From positions 1 through 21,075 of the forward strand of contig CBETVX010000052.1 of assembly GCA_965539935.1 (NCBI GenBank): a stretch of 21,075 nucleotides of DNA, read 5' to 3'. The notes under the pieces are model-generated. The model worked only from the letters and a program-made list of their open reading frames with translations, was not told where the DNA came from and did no database searches. The position numbers were made by a program, and so were the translations under genes. The number at the start of each line of letters is the position of its first letter. The first letter of the stretch is position 1. Shown here piece by piece: positions 7,247-16,175 of this stretch. Source of the stretch: CBETVX01 sp965539935 (GTDB lineage: Bacteria > Bacillota > Clostridia > Peptostreptococcales > Caminicellaceae).

Positions 7247-7295
7247 TAAAAGGCAATTTAGATTAAAGAAAACCTTTAATTTAAATTGCCTTTTA
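7247..7295 (+). promoter_or_regulatory. 22-bp leader hairpin between spoVD and murE
   Basis: TAAAAGGCAATTTA (7247-7260) pairs perfectly with TAAATTGCCTTTTA (7282-7295). The stem continues through one G-U into ATTAAAG/CTTTAAT, leaving a 5-base loop (7269-7273), 22 bp in all. No U-run follows it (GTAAGTAATT), so it is not a classic terminator. It begins about 6 bases after the predicted start and would sit at the 5' end of the murE transcript, as a stabiliser or a partial attenuator of read-through. Confidence 0.6.
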
Positions 7296-7335
7296 GTAAG
7301 TAATTAACTCATAAATACTTTAGGGAGAGATCAGT

Positions 7336-8817
7336 GTGAAAAGGTTAAATAAGCTAATTAAAGACATAGAAATAGAAAGGATTTATGGAGATATAAATAA
7401 AGAAATTAATGGAATATGTTATGATTCTAGAAAGGCTATGAATAATTATATATTTGTATGTATTAAAGGGTTTCAAACCGATGGACATAAATATATTGAT
7501 GGTGCTATCAAAAACGGAGTTAGTGTAGTAATAATTGAAAGAGAGATAATTAATTTAGATGAAGTTATAAATAAAGGGATTACAGTTATTAAGGTTAAAA
7601 ATAGTCGTAGGGCACTTTCTAAAATATCAGCTAATTATTATGACCATCCCAGTAAAAAAATAAATGTAGTTGGAGTAACTGGTACTAATGGAAAGACTTC
7701 CATAACTAATTTATTAAATACAATATTAGAAACCAATAATAAAAGATCAGCGCTTTTAGGAACTATAAATAACAAAATATTAAAAAAGATATACAAAAGT
7801 AAAAATACAACTCCAGAATCATTGGAATTACATGAGCTTTTCCATGAAATGGTTTCAAAAAAAATAGAAGTATGCACTATGGAGGTTTCTTCCCATTCTT
7901 TAGATTTATTTAGAGTTGATGATGTGGAATTCAATATTGGTATATTTACCAATCTAACTAGAGATCACTTAGACTATCATAAGGATATGGAAGATTATAA
8001 AAATGCTAAAATAAAGTTATTTTATAAAGCATCTATGGCTAATATCATTAATATGGACGATAAATATGGTCGAGAAATTTTGAAAGAAATCAATAAACTT
8101 GATACTCCTATCTTTACATATGGGTTAACTGAGAAAAGTGATTTTTTCGCTAAGGATATTAAAATGTTTCCTTCCTATTCAGAATTTATTTTGGTGACTC
8201 CTAGTTATTCTACCCATGTTAAAATGAATATACCTGGAGTATTTTCAATATATAATATACTAGCAGTCATTGCTTCCTGTTATGTATTAGGATTAAGTAA
8301 GGAGGAAATTCTTAAAGGAATAAGAAATATCAAACCAATAAAGGGAAGATTTGAATTAGTTGAAAATGATTTAGGAAAGACAGTTATTATAGATTATGCC
8401 CATACACCGGATGCCTTGAAAAATGTATTAGATACAATAAAACAGTTTACTGCAGGTAAGATTATAGTTGTTTTCGGTTGTGGAGGAGATAGAGATAATC
8501 AAAAAAGACCAATGATGGGCCAAATAGCCAGTAATTTAGCAGATTATATTATTCTTACCAATGATAATCCTAGAACTGAAAATCCAGATAATATAATAAG
8601 TGATATTTTAGATGGAATAAAAAAAGAAAAAAACAACTTTGATATAATTAAAAATAGAAAAGAAGCAATAAAAAAGGCGATTAAAATGGCTACCCAAAAT
8701 GATACTGTGCTAATAGCTGGTAAGGGTCATGAAAGTTATCAAATTATTGGAGATAAGGTATTTGATTTTGATGATAAAGAAGTAGCTATGGAGTTTCTTA
8801 AGGAGGATATTGTATAA
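7336..8817 (+). CDS. murE: UDP-MurNAc-L-Ala-D-Glu:meso-diaminopimelate ligase MurE
   Basis: Cytoplasmic ATP-dependent ligase that adds the third stem-peptide residue. At 493 residues it has the three Mur ligase domains: an N-terminal UDP-binding domain (CYDSRKAMNNYIFVCIKG), the ATPase loop GTNGKTS (116-122), the acid EVSSHSLDLFR near 183, the probable carbamylated lysine K225 in NAKIKLFY, and a C-terminal domain with IIDYAHTPDAL (351-361). DNPR (410-413) is the substrate-selecting motif for meso-diaminopimelate; lysine-adding enzymes lack this Arg context. The wall is therefore predicted to be the mDAP type. GTG 7336 is supported by AGGGAGA (7322-7328). Its TAA overlaps the ATG of murF by one base. 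Confidence 0.96.
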   Translation: MKRLNKLIKDIEIERIYGDINKEINGICYDSRKAMNNYIFVCIKGFQTDGHKYIDGAIKNGVSVVIIEREIINLDEVINKGITVIKVKNSRRALSKISANYYDHPSKKINVVGVTGTNGKTSITNLLNTILETNNKRSALLGTINNKILKKIYKSKNTTPESLELHELFHEMVSKKIEVCTMEVSSHSLDLFRVDDVEFNIGIFTNLTRDHLDYHKDMEDYKNAKIKLFYKASMANIINMDDKYGREILKEINKLDTPIFTYGLTEKSDFFAKDIKMFPSYSEFILVTPSYSTHVKMNIPGVFSIYNILAVIASCYVLGLSKEEILKGIRNIKPIKGRFELVENDLGKTVIIDYAHTPDALKNVLDTIKQFTAGKIIVVFGCGGDRDNQKRPMMGQIASNLADYIILTNDNPRTENPDNIISDILDGIKKEKNNFDIIKNRKEAIKKAIKMATQNDTVLIAGKGHESYQIIGDKVFDFDDKEVAMEFLKEDIV

Positions 8818-10199
8818 TGATTTTAAGTTTAGAAGAGTTATTGAATATTACTAAAGGTAAATTAATCCATGGAAGTGATAATATATACATACGAAATATC
8901 TGTATTGATTCACGAAAAATCATTGAAGATTGTCTTTTTATACCTATAGTGGGAGAAAGATTTGATGGCCATGACTTTATATTAGATGCACTTAGCAAAG
9001 GAGCAGCTATATCCTTAACGAGTAAAGAAATGAATATTGCCTCATATCATGGAAAAACAGTTATATTTGTTGAGGATACACTTAAAGCATTACATGATAT
9101 TGCGAAATATGTATTAGTTAAGCATAAAATTCCTGTCATTGGAGTTACTGGAAGTACTGGAAAGACTACAACTAAGGAATTAATATATAATGTGTTATCT
9201 CAAGAATACAATGTTTTAAAAAACAAAGGGAATTTTAATAATCAGTACGGTTTACCTCTTACACTATTTGAAATAAAAGAAGATACTGAAATAGCAGTTT
9301 TAGAGATGGGTATGAGTTCCAGAGGAGAAATTGATTTGCTGGCCAATTTAACTACCCCAGAAGTAAGTGTAATAACTAATATAGGATTAGCACACATTGA
9401 AGCCTTAGGTTCTCAAGAAGAAATATTTAATGCAAAAATGGAAATAACAAATTATTTTAATAAAAACTGTACATTGGTTGCAAATGGCGATGATAAATAT
9501 TTAATGAAGATTAAAAATACTGAAAGTATTTATAGTACTATATTTGTAGGTTTAAATGATGATAATAATATTGTTGCTCAAAATATTAAAGATTTAGGAC
9601 TAAATGGTATAGAATTTGATTGTATTATAGACGGAAAAGAACAAAGATTTAAATTAAAAGTTCCTGGAATTCATAATGTCTATAATGCTCTTATAGCAAT
9701 TGCTATTGGAAAAATATACAATGTAAAGCTTGAGAATATATATACGGGATTATTAAGTTATAGTGGAGCAGATATGAGGTTAAATACAATAAAATCAAAT
9801 AATATTATGATAATTAATGATTGTTACAATGCTAATCCAGATTCTATGAATTCTGCTTTAGATGTCCTTAAAAATTCAACCAGTGGAAGAAAAATTGCTA
9901 TATTGGGAGATATGTTAGAAATGGGAGATTACGGTAAAAGAGCCCATGAAAAAGTTGGACATATGGTATATGATAAAGATATAGATATATTATTTACCGT
10001 GGGTAATTTAGCTAAGTATATATCTAAAGGTGCAGTAGATAAAGGATTTAATAAAGATAATATTTTTATTTGTAAAAACAATAGTGAGGTAATAAATCAA
10101 ATAGATGACCTACTCATAGATAATGATACAGTATTGATAAAAGGTTCTAGAGGTATGAAAATGGAAGAAATTGTACAGTATTTACAAGAGAGGAGATAA
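8817..10199 (+). CDS. murF: UDP-MurNAc-tripeptide:D-Ala-D-Ala ligase MurF
   Basis: Final cytoplasmic Mur ligase, which attaches D-alanyl-D-alanine to make the UDP-MurNAc-pentapeptide. At 460 residues it shows the N-terminal CIDSRKIIEDCLFIPIVGERFDGH type block (29-52), the P-loop TGSTGKTTTKE (111-121), NKGNFNNQYGLPLTL, the catalytic acid region LEMGMSSRGEI and the C-terminal NDCYNANPDSM motif (about 337-347), which separates MurF from MurE and MurD. The start overlaps the murE stop (TAATG), and its AAGGAGG site lies in the murE 3' end (8801-8807), so the two are translationally coupled. Confidence 0.96.
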   Translation: MILSLEELLNITKGKLIHGSDNIYIRNICIDSRKIIEDCLFIPIVGERFDGHDFILDALSKGAAISLTSKEMNIASYHGKTVIFVEDTLKALHDIAKYVLVKHKIPVIGVTGSTGKTTTKELIYNVLSQEYNVLKNKGNFNNQYGLPLTLFEIKEDTEIAVLEMGMSSRGEIDLLANLTTPEVSVITNIGLAHIEALGSQEEIFNAKMEITNYFNKNCTLVANGDDKYLMKIKNTESIYSTIFVGLNDDNNIVAQNIKDLGLNGIEFDCIIDGKEQRFKLKVPGIHNVYNALIAIAIGKIYNVKLENIYTGLLSYSGADMRLNTIKSNNIMIINDCYNANPDSMNSALDVLKNSTSGRKIAILGDMLEMGDYGKRAHEKVGHMVYDKDIDILFTVGNLAKYISKGAVDKGFNKDNIFICKNNSEVINQIDDLLIDNDTVLIKGSRGMKMEEIVQYLQERR

Positions 10200-10207
10200 T
10201 CATAAAG

Positions 10208-11167
10208 ATGTTAAAACTTAAACAGCTAGGTTTTATTATAGTAATTTCTTTTTTTATAACAATTATATTAGGACCAATAATTATTCCAATTCTTCAAAGG
10301 CTTAAGGCTGGACAAAGTATTCGTGATGAAGGCCCAAAATCCCATTATTCAAAGGCAGGAACACCTACTATGGGTGGAATAATCATGATTTTAGCAATAT
10401 TAATTACAACACTTACATCTGGAATGGTAAATAGAGATATGTATATAATAATATTTTCTATGATAGGATTCGGACTGATTGGATTTATAGATGACTTTAT
10501 TAAGGTAGTATTGAAGAGAAATTTAGGTTTAAGAGCCTATCAAAAGCTTATAGCTCAAATAATTATTGCCGTGGGGATTGCCTATTATCAATCAAAAGTA
10601 TCTGTTCTAGAAACACAGGTATTAATTCCTTTTTTAAAAAAGCCCTTTGATTTAGGTTTATTTTATATCCCTTTTATAGTTTTTGTTGTAATTTCAACAA
10701 CGAATAGTGTTAATTTAACAGACGGATTAGATGGTTTAGCGGCAGGAGTAACTTTAATTGTATCGTCTTTTTTTAGCATAATAGCTTTAAATTGGGGATT
10801 TCCAAGTATAGCAGTATTTTCAGGAGCCTTAACTGGTGCCTGCCTAGGATTTTTGAAATTTAATGCCCATCCTGCAAAAGTATTTATGGGTGATACTGGG
10901 TCTATGGCTTTAGGGGGTGCCATAGCAGGTATAGCAATACTAATGAACCTGACATTATTTATACCTATTGTTGGGGGAATTTATTTCCTAGAAGCTCTTT
11001 CAGTAATTATTCAAGTAATATCTTTTAAAACTACGGGCAAAAGAGTATTCAAAATGAGTCCCCTTCACCATCACTTTGAATTAAGTGGTTGGAAAGAAAC
11101 AAAAGTAGTAGTAGTTTTTTGGAGCGTTACTTTATTACTATGTATAATAGGATTATATGGTATTTAA
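10208..11167 (+). CDS. mraY: phospho-MurNAc-pentapeptide transferase MraY
   Basis: Polytopic membrane enzyme that joins phospho-MurNAc-pentapeptide to undecaprenyl phosphate, making lipid I. At 319 residues with about ten hydrophobic segments it is canonical. The conserved cytoplasmic motifs are all present: DEGPKSHYSKAGTPTMGG (40-57), the catalytic-site pair D95-D96 in FIDDFIK, NSVNLTDGLDG (166-176), HPAKVFMGDTGS (221-232) and the histidine cluster SPLHHHFELSGW near 284. ATG 10208 lies about 12 bases after AGAGGAG (10189-10195), a longer spacing than elsewhere in the cluster, but no better start keeps the N-terminus. It follows murF by 8 bases. Confidence 0.97.
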   Translation: MLKLKQLGFIIVISFFITIILGPIIIPILQRLKAGQSIRDEGPKSHYSKAGTPTMGGIIMILAILITTLTSGMVNRDMYIIIFSMIGFGLIGFIDDFIKVVLKRNLGLRAYQKLIAQIIIAVGIAYYQSKVSVLETQVLIPFLKKPFDLGLFYIPFIVFVVISTTNSVNLTDGLDGLAAGVTLIVSSFFSIIALNWGFPSIAVFSGALTGACLGFLKFNAHPAKVFMGDTGSMALGGAIAGIAILMNLTLFIPIVGGIYFLEALSVIIQVISFKTTGKRVFKMSPLHHHFELSGWKETKVVVVFWSVTLLLCIIGLYGI

Positions 11168-11185
11168 TAAAAAGGTGGTGCATGT

Positions 11186-12544
11186 ATGGATATTAAGAAT
11201 AAAAATGTGCTTGTTGTAGGATTAGCAAGATCGGGAATTCCAACAGTTAAGGTTTTACATAGCTTAGGAGCCAAAATAACGATCAATGATATAAAAAAGA
11301 AAGAAGATTTGAAGGAGATACTAGGTGAGATTAGTGAATATTATGATGAATACATACTTGGTACACATCCAAGTGACTTAGATAAATTTGATTTAATCGT
11401 ATTAAGCCCCGGTGTACCTACAGACTTAAGCTTTTTAAAAAAAGCAAAGGAAAAAGATATTTTAATAATTGGAGAACTGGAATTGGCATATAGATTAAGT
11501 AAGGGGTCCTTTATTGGTATTACAGGAACAAATGGAAAAACAACTACAACTGCTTTGACAGGAGAAATATTTAAAGCAGCCAATAAAGAAACCTATGTCG
11601 TGGGAAATATTGGTATTCCTGCAATAGAAAAGGCATTAGAAACAACTGAAGAATCAGTCCTTGTTACTGAAGTTAGTAGCTTTCAATTAGAAAGCATACA
11701 GAAATTTAGGCCTAAAGTTTCAGCAATACTTAATATTACACCAGACCATCTTAATAGACATAAAACCATGGAAAATTATATAGATGCTAAGGCCAATGTA
11801 TTTAGGAATCAAATTGAAAATGATGTACTTATTTTAAACTATGATAATGAAAATACAAGAAAGTTGGCTAATAGAGCAAAATCTAAAGTAATATTCTTTA
11901 GTAGAAAGACAATTCTAGACCAAGGCGTATATGTTGAAAATGACATCATAACTGTCAATCTAAATGGTAATAAATACAATATATGTAAAGTTAAAGATAT
12001 TAATATCCCAGGAAAACATAACCTTGAAAATGCCCTTGCTGCAACTGCCATATCCTTTGTATATGATATAGATACAAATATAATAAGTAGTATTTTAAAG
12101 ACATTTAAAGGAGTAGAACATAGAATAGAATTTGTGGATAATATAAATGGTGTAAAGTTTTATAATGATTCTAAGGGTACTAATCCAGATGCTTCTATGA
12201 AGGCAATTGATGCCCTTGACTCTCCTTTAATTTTAATTGCTGGAGGTATGGATAAAGGCAGTAACTTTGAAAAGTTTATTGATTCTTTTAACGGAAAAGT
12301 AAAAAAAATGTGCTTAATAGGAGAAACAGCTGAACTTATTAAAAAGACAGCTGAAGACAGAGGCTTTAAGGATGTTATTATTCTAAAGAATATGGAAGAA
12401 GCGGTGAGAGTAGCCTTTGAAAATGCAAAGGTTAATGATACAATACTCTTATCTCCGGCTTGTGCCAGTTGGGATATGTATCCTAATTTTGAGGCGAGGG
12501 GTAAACACTTTAAACAGTGTGTATTTAATTTAAGGAGGTCATAA
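11186..12544 (+). CDS. murD: UDP-MurNAc-L-alanine:D-glutamate ligase MurD
   Basis: Cytoplasmic Mur ligase adding D-glutamate to UDP-MurNAc-L-Ala. At 452 residues it has a Rossmann-like N-terminal domain (NVLVVGLARSGI, 7-18, and LSPGVPTD near 73), the P-loop GITGTNGKTT (111-120), TEVSSFQLE with ILNITPDHLNRH in the central domain, and YNDSKGTNPDA with LIAGGMDKGSNF in the C-terminal domain. The last two blocks are diagnostic of MurD. ATG 11186 is preceded by AAGGTGG (11172-11178). The stop is one base from the spoVE start, and the spoVE ribosome site lies in the last codons of murD. Confidence 0.96.
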   Translation: MDIKNKNVLVVGLARSGIPTVKVLHSLGAKITINDIKKKEDLKEILGEISEYYDEYILGTHPSDLDKFDLIVLSPGVPTDLSFLKKAKEKDILIIGELELAYRLSKGSFIGITGTNGKTTTTALTGEIFKAANKETYVVGNIGIPAIEKALETTEESVLVTEVSSFQLESIQKFRPKVSAILNITPDHLNRHKTMENYIDAKANVFRNQIENDVLILNYDNENTRKLANRAKSKVIFFSRKTILDQGVYVENDIITVNLNGNKYNICKVKDINIPGKHNLENALAATAISFVYDIDTNIISSILKTFKGVEHRIEFVDNINGVKFYNDSKGTNPDASMKAIDALDSPLILIAGGMDKGSNFEKFIDSFNGKVKKMCLIGETAELIKKTAEDRGFKDVIILKNMEEAVRVAFENAKVNDTILLSPACASWDMYPNFEARGKHFKQCVFNLRRS

Positions 12545-12545
12545 G

Positions 12546-13637
12546 ATGACCAAAAAAAAATCTGTAGATTTTAGCTTAATGATAACTGTTTTAATATTAG
12601 TGGTTATTGGGATTATAATGGTCTTTAGTTCCAGCGCCTATTATTCACTAAATAATTTTCAAGATAGATTTTATTTTTTAAAAAGAAATTTAATTTGGGC
12701 TTTGATAGGTCTTATAGCAATGCTTTTTACTATGAATTTTGATTATAAGAGATACGAAAAGCTTGCTTTCCCTGCTTTTATTTTTAGTATAATACTACTA
12801 GTTTTGGTATTAACTCCACTAGGAATTGAGATAAACGGAGCTCAAAGATGGTTAGGTGTTGGGGCTATAACTATTATGCCTGGGGAAGTATCTAAGGTAT
12901 GTGCAATACTCTTTGTGGCAAAAAGTTTATCAAGGAAAGACCTTAATATAAAGAGTTTTTACAAAGGGATATTACCATATTTAATGATTATTGCACTATA
13001 TTTTGGATTGATAATTTTACAGCCAAATTTAAGTACAGCTGGTACCATTGCCCTAATTATAATGGCAATGCTATTTGTTGCTGGAATGAGATGGTTACAT
13101 ATGGTATTCCTAGGGGCTACCGGAACTGGATTATTAGCCATAATGATAGCCATAGAACCTTATCGTATGAAAAGAATAACAGGATTTCTTGACCCATTTC
13201 AGGATCCTCAAAATACAGGTTATCAAGTTATACAGTCATTATATGCCTTAGGTTCAGGGGGTCTATTTGGAGTAGGATTAGGTCGCAGTATACAAAATAA
13301 ACTCTATATACCAGAACCCCAAAATGACTTTATTTTTGCTACAATAGGAGAAGAACTTGGGTTTATAGGGTGTATTACGGTTATGTTATTATTTCTCTTT
13401 TTAATTTGGAGAGGTATCAGGGCAGCAATAGAAGCTCCAGACTTATTTGGTTGTTTATTAGCAACTGGAATAACCGCAATGATTGCTATACAAGTAATTA
13501 TTAATATTGCAGTAGCTACTTCATCTATGCCAGTTACTGGTGTACCGTTACCTTTTATAAGTTTTGGAGGAAATTCACTTGCTATATTCATGGCAGCAAC
13601 AGGGATACTACTTAATATTTCAAGGTTTAGGAGCTGA
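12546..13637 (+). CDS. spoVE: SEDS peptidoglycan glycosyltransferase SpoVE/FtsW
   Basis: Ten-segment membrane protein of the SEDS family, which polymerises lipid II into glycan chains with a partner class B PBP, here most simply the SpoVD-type protein encoded upstream. At 363 residues it is typical. It shows NGAQRWLGVG and MPGEVSKV (about 98-117), the family hallmark around RITGFLDPFQDPQNTGYQVIQSL split over residues 210-232, then GLFGVGLGRSIQNKLYIPEPQNDFIF with ATIGEELGF, and the C-terminal MPVTGVPLPFISFGGNS. Its position between murD and murG is the FtsW/SpoVE position; sequence alone cannot tell a sporulation-specific from a vegetative role, so the symbol is tentative. AAGGAGG (12532-12538) is 7 bases before ATG. 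Confidence 0.9.
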   Translation: MTKKKSVDFSLMITVLILVVIGIIMVFSSSAYYSLNNFQDRFYFLKRNLIWALIGLIAMLFTMNFDYKRYEKLAFPAFIFSIILLVLVLTPLGIEINGAQRWLGVGAITIMPGEVSKVCAILFVAKSLSRKDLNIKSFYKGILPYLMIIALYFGLIILQPNLSTAGTIALIIMAMLFVAGMRWLHMVFLGATGTGLLAIMIAIEPYRMKRITGFLDPFQDPQNTGYQVIQSLYALGSGGLFGVGLGRSIQNKLYIPEPQNDFIFATIGEELGFIGCITVMLLFLFLIWRGIRAAIEAPDLFGCLLATGITAMIAIQVIINIAVATSSMPVTGVPLPFISFGGNSLAIFMAATGILLNISRFRS

Positions 13638-13643
13638 AAAAAA

Positions 13644-14747
13644 ATGAGAGTTTTATTGACAGGTGGAGGAACAGGTGGACATATTTACCCTGCAATTGCT
13701 ATAGGTAAAAAAATTAAGAAATCATGTTCAAATGCAGAAATTTTATATGTGGGGACAAAGCAAGGCTTAGAAAGTGAATTAGTTCCAAAGGAAGGTTTTG
13801 ATTTCAAAACAATAACTGTTAGTGGATTTAAAAGAAAATTAACCACTAAAAATATAAAAACTGTAAAAGATTTAATAGTTGGTTTAAATCAAGCAAGAAA
13901 AATAATTACTGATTTCAAACCAGATATTGTAATAGGTACTGGAGGGTATGTTTGTGGACCTTTAGTGCTTATGGCTTCATTAAAAAATATTAAAACAGTT
14001 ATTCATGAGCAGAATGTAATTCCAGGAGTAACTAATAAAATATTAGGAAAATTTGTAGATAAGGTATTTATAAGTTTTGAAGAGTCAAAAAAATACTTTA
14101 ATCCCAATAAAACTGTCCTTACTGGAAATCCAGTAAGAGAAGAATTTTCAAATATTAATACTAAAGAATGTAAGAAAAAATTAAATATTAAAGAAAATCA
14201 TTTAACTATTTTATCCTTTGGCGGTAGTAGAGGAGCAGAAAAAATTAATGATACAATGTTAGAAGTTATAAAAATATTAAATGATACAGATAATATTTCA
14301 CTTATACATATTTCTGGAAAATATTATTATGATAGGTTAATGAATAAAATTAAAAAATTTGATATAGATCTAAATTCAAGTATTAAAATACTTCCCTACG
14401 CTTATAATATGCATGAAGTAATGGCAGCTTCAGATTTAATCATTTCTAGAGCAGGAGCAATTACTCTTGCGGAGATTACTACTTTAGGCGTTCCATCTAT
14501 ATTAGTACCTTCTCCTAATGTTGTAAATAATCATCAAGAATACAATGCTAGGGTATTAGAAAAAAAAGGAGCATCAGTAGTTATTTTAGAGAAAGATTTT
14601 TTAGCAAATGATCTAATTGAACTAATAATACGTCTTAAAAATAATAAAAAGAAATTAAATAGTATGAGAGAAGCCAGTAAAAGGGCTGGTATTGGTAATG
14701 CAACAGAAATTATTTTCAAAAATATTGATAATATAATAAAAAGTTAG
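13644..14747 (+). CDS. murG: UDP-GlcNAc:lipid I N-acetylglucosaminyltransferase MurG
   Basis: Membrane-associated GT-B glycosyltransferase that converts lipid I to lipid II on the cytoplasmic face. At 367 residues, the N-terminal glycine-rich loop TGGGTGGHIYPA (6-17) is followed by the second G-loop TGGYVCGPL near 95, HEQNVIPG near 124, the third loop FGGSRGAEKIN near 193, and the UDP-GlcNAc-binding stretch SRAGAITLAEI (about 268-278). ATG 13644 is 10 bases after AGGAG (13629-13633). It ends the tightly packed murE-murG run; 110 bases of structured leader separate it from murA. Confidence 0.96.
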   Translation: MRVLLTGGGTGGHIYPAIAIGKKIKKSCSNAEILYVGTKQGLESELVPKEGFDFKTITVSGFKRKLTTKNIKTVKDLIVGLNQARKIITDFKPDIVIGTGGYVCGPLVLMASLKNIKTVIHEQNVIPGVTNKILGKFVDKVFISFEESKKYFNPNKTVLTGNPVREEFSNINTKECKKKLNIKENHLTILSFGGSRGAEKINDTMLEVIKILNDTDNISLIHISGKYYYDRLMNKIKKFDIDLNSSIKILPYAYNMHEVMAASDLIISRAGAITLAEITTLGVPSILVPSPNVVNNHQEYNARVLEKKGASVVILEKDFLANDLIELIIRLKNNKKKLNSMREASKRAGIGNATEIIFKNIDNIIKS

Positions 14748-14769
14748 TAGTTTAGTCCTAAATATTGTA

Positions 14770-14851
14770 ACACCTCTGAAAAAGGACGCATAAAATAAAT
14801 ATATATTCTGTTCATAAAAGTATTTCTTTTATATATACTTTTCGGAGGTGT
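14770..14851 (+). promoter_or_regulatory. structured murA leader that can mask the ribosome site
   Basis: ACACCTCTGAAAA (14770-14782) can pair over 13 bp, one of them G-U, with TTTTCGGAGGTGT (14839-14851), which contains the murA Shine-Dalgarno GGAGGTG. A competing local hairpin, AAAAGTAT (14816-14823) with ATACTTTT (14835-14842), uses the same TTTT bases, so the two cannot both form fully. No known riboswitch class was recognised. Confidence 0.5.
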
Positions 14852-14857
14852 AAATTT

Positions 14858-16111
14858 GTGTCAAAGTTTCTTGTTAATGGTGGGAATCGGCTGGGTGGTA
14901 AAATCGAGATAAGTGGTGCTAAGAATTCTGCCCTTCCAATTTTGGCTGCTTCTGTAATAAATGGTAAAGAAAACATAATAAATAGATGTCCAGACCTTAA
15001 AGATGTAAATACAATGATTAAAATTCTAAGATCCATAGGATGCAAAGTCAAAAAAGAAAAAGATACAATTATTGTAGATTCTGAAAATATAAATTCTATT
15101 GAGATTGCAGAAAATTTAGTGAGAGAAATGAGGTCATCAATTTTTTTAATGGGACCGATGTTAGCTAGATTTGGTAGAATTGTTATAAGTTATCCAGGTG
15201 GGTGTGAAATAGGTCCGAGGCCAATAGATTTACACCTAAAAGGATTGAGAGAAATGGGTGTTAAGATTGAAGAATCCCATGGTTTTTTAGAGTGTAAAGT
15301 AGATAAACTAAGGGGTAGTGAAATACACTTAGATTACCCAAGTGTTGGTGCAACAGAAAATATAATGATGGCAGCAGTTTTAGCTGATGGAAAGACTACT
15401 ATTAGAAATGCAGCTAAGGAGCCAGAAATACAAGATTTACAAAATTATCTAAATAAAATGGGAGCAAAAATTAAAGGTGCTGGTTCCAGCATTATCGAGA
15501 TAGAAGGTGTGAAAGAACTAAATGGTACGGAACATAAAATAATACCCGATAGAATAGTTGCTGGAACTATATTAACTGCCGCAGCAATAACTAAGAGTGA
15601 AATTATTATTGAGAATGTAATATCAGACCATATTGTTTCTGTATTGGCAAAGCTTAAAGAAACAGGTTGTATACTATTAGAGAAGGATCACCAAATAAAA
15701 ATAACTCCTCCATTAAAAATAAAATCTGTAGATATTTTAAGAACTTTACCTTATCCAGGATTTCCAACGGATATGCAAGCACAATTTGTTGCACTTCTTA
15801 GCATAGCTAATGGAACAAGCATAGTTACTGAAACAGTTTTTGAAAATAGGTTTAAGCATACTGAAGAATTAATTAGAATGGGTGCAAAAATAAAAGTAGA
15901 TGGCAGAGTTGCTGTAATAAAGGGAGTTGAGAAGTTAACTGGTGCAAAGGTAACTGCTAAAGATTTAAGAGGTGGGGCAGCATTAGTTTTAGCAGGATTA
16001 GCAGCAGAAGGTATTACTGAAGTTGATAATATAGTCCATATAGATAGAGGCTATGATAATCTTGATATTATGCTTAAAAAACTTGGCGCTGATATTAAAC
16101 GCATTGACTAA
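14858..16111 (+). CDS. murA: UDP-N-acetylglucosamine 1-carboxyvinyltransferase MurA
   Basis: First committed enzyme of peptidoglycan precursor synthesis; it adds enolpyruvate from PEP to UDP-GlcNAc. At 417 residues it has the double inside-out alpha/beta-barrel of EPSP-synthase-like enzymes: GAKNSALPILAA (20-31, with K22 and N23), the active-site loop YPGGCEIGPRPID with C116, the residue alkylated by fosfomycin, and the C-terminal DLRGGAALVLAGLAAEG (about 370-386). With Cys rather than Asp at 116 the enzyme should be fosfomycin-sensitive. GTG 14858 is 7 bases after GGAGGTG (14844-14850). It occupies the slot between murG and ftsQ/divIB that B. subtilis fills with murB. Confidence 0.95.
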   Translation: MSKFLVNGGNRLGGKIEISGAKNSALPILAASVINGKENIINRCPDLKDVNTMIKILRSIGCKVKKEKDTIIVDSENINSIEIAENLVREMRSSIFLMGPMLARFGRIVISYPGGCEIGPRPIDLHLKGLREMGVKIEESHGFLECKVDKLRGSEIHLDYPSVGATENIMMAAVLADGKTTIRNAAKEPEIQDLQNYLNKMGAKIKGAGSSIIEIEGVKELNGTEHKIIPDRIVAGTILTAAAITKSEIIIENVISDHIVSVLAKLKETGCILLEKDHQIKITPPLKIKSVDILRTLPYPGFPTDMQAQFVALLSIANGTSIVTETVFENRFKHTEELIRMGAKIKVDGRVAVIKGVEKLTGAKVTAKDLRGGAALVLAGLAAEGITEVDNIVHIDRGYDNLDIMLKKLGADIKRID

Positions 16112-16140
16112 GTAGCGGCTATATAGCTGCTATTTGTTTA
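16112..16140 (+). terminator. weak terminator-like hairpin after murA
   Basis: TAGCGGC (16113-16119) pairs with GCTGCTA (16126-16132) around TATATA, 7 bp with one G-U, and a flanking G-U can add an eighth. It is followed by TTTGTTTATT, an imperfect U-tract. It starts right after the murA stop, so it may partly separate murA from ftsQ. Read-through is likely, as no promoter was found before ftsQ. Confidence 0.5.
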
Positions 16141-16175
16141 TTAAAACTTAGGACAAAGTTATTAGAGGTGGAAAA

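Noticed and set aside
14766..14807. A murA promoter (TTGTAA with TAAAAT or TATATT)
   Set aside because: Spacing of 20 bp or more, or no -35; too weak in such AT-rich DNA.
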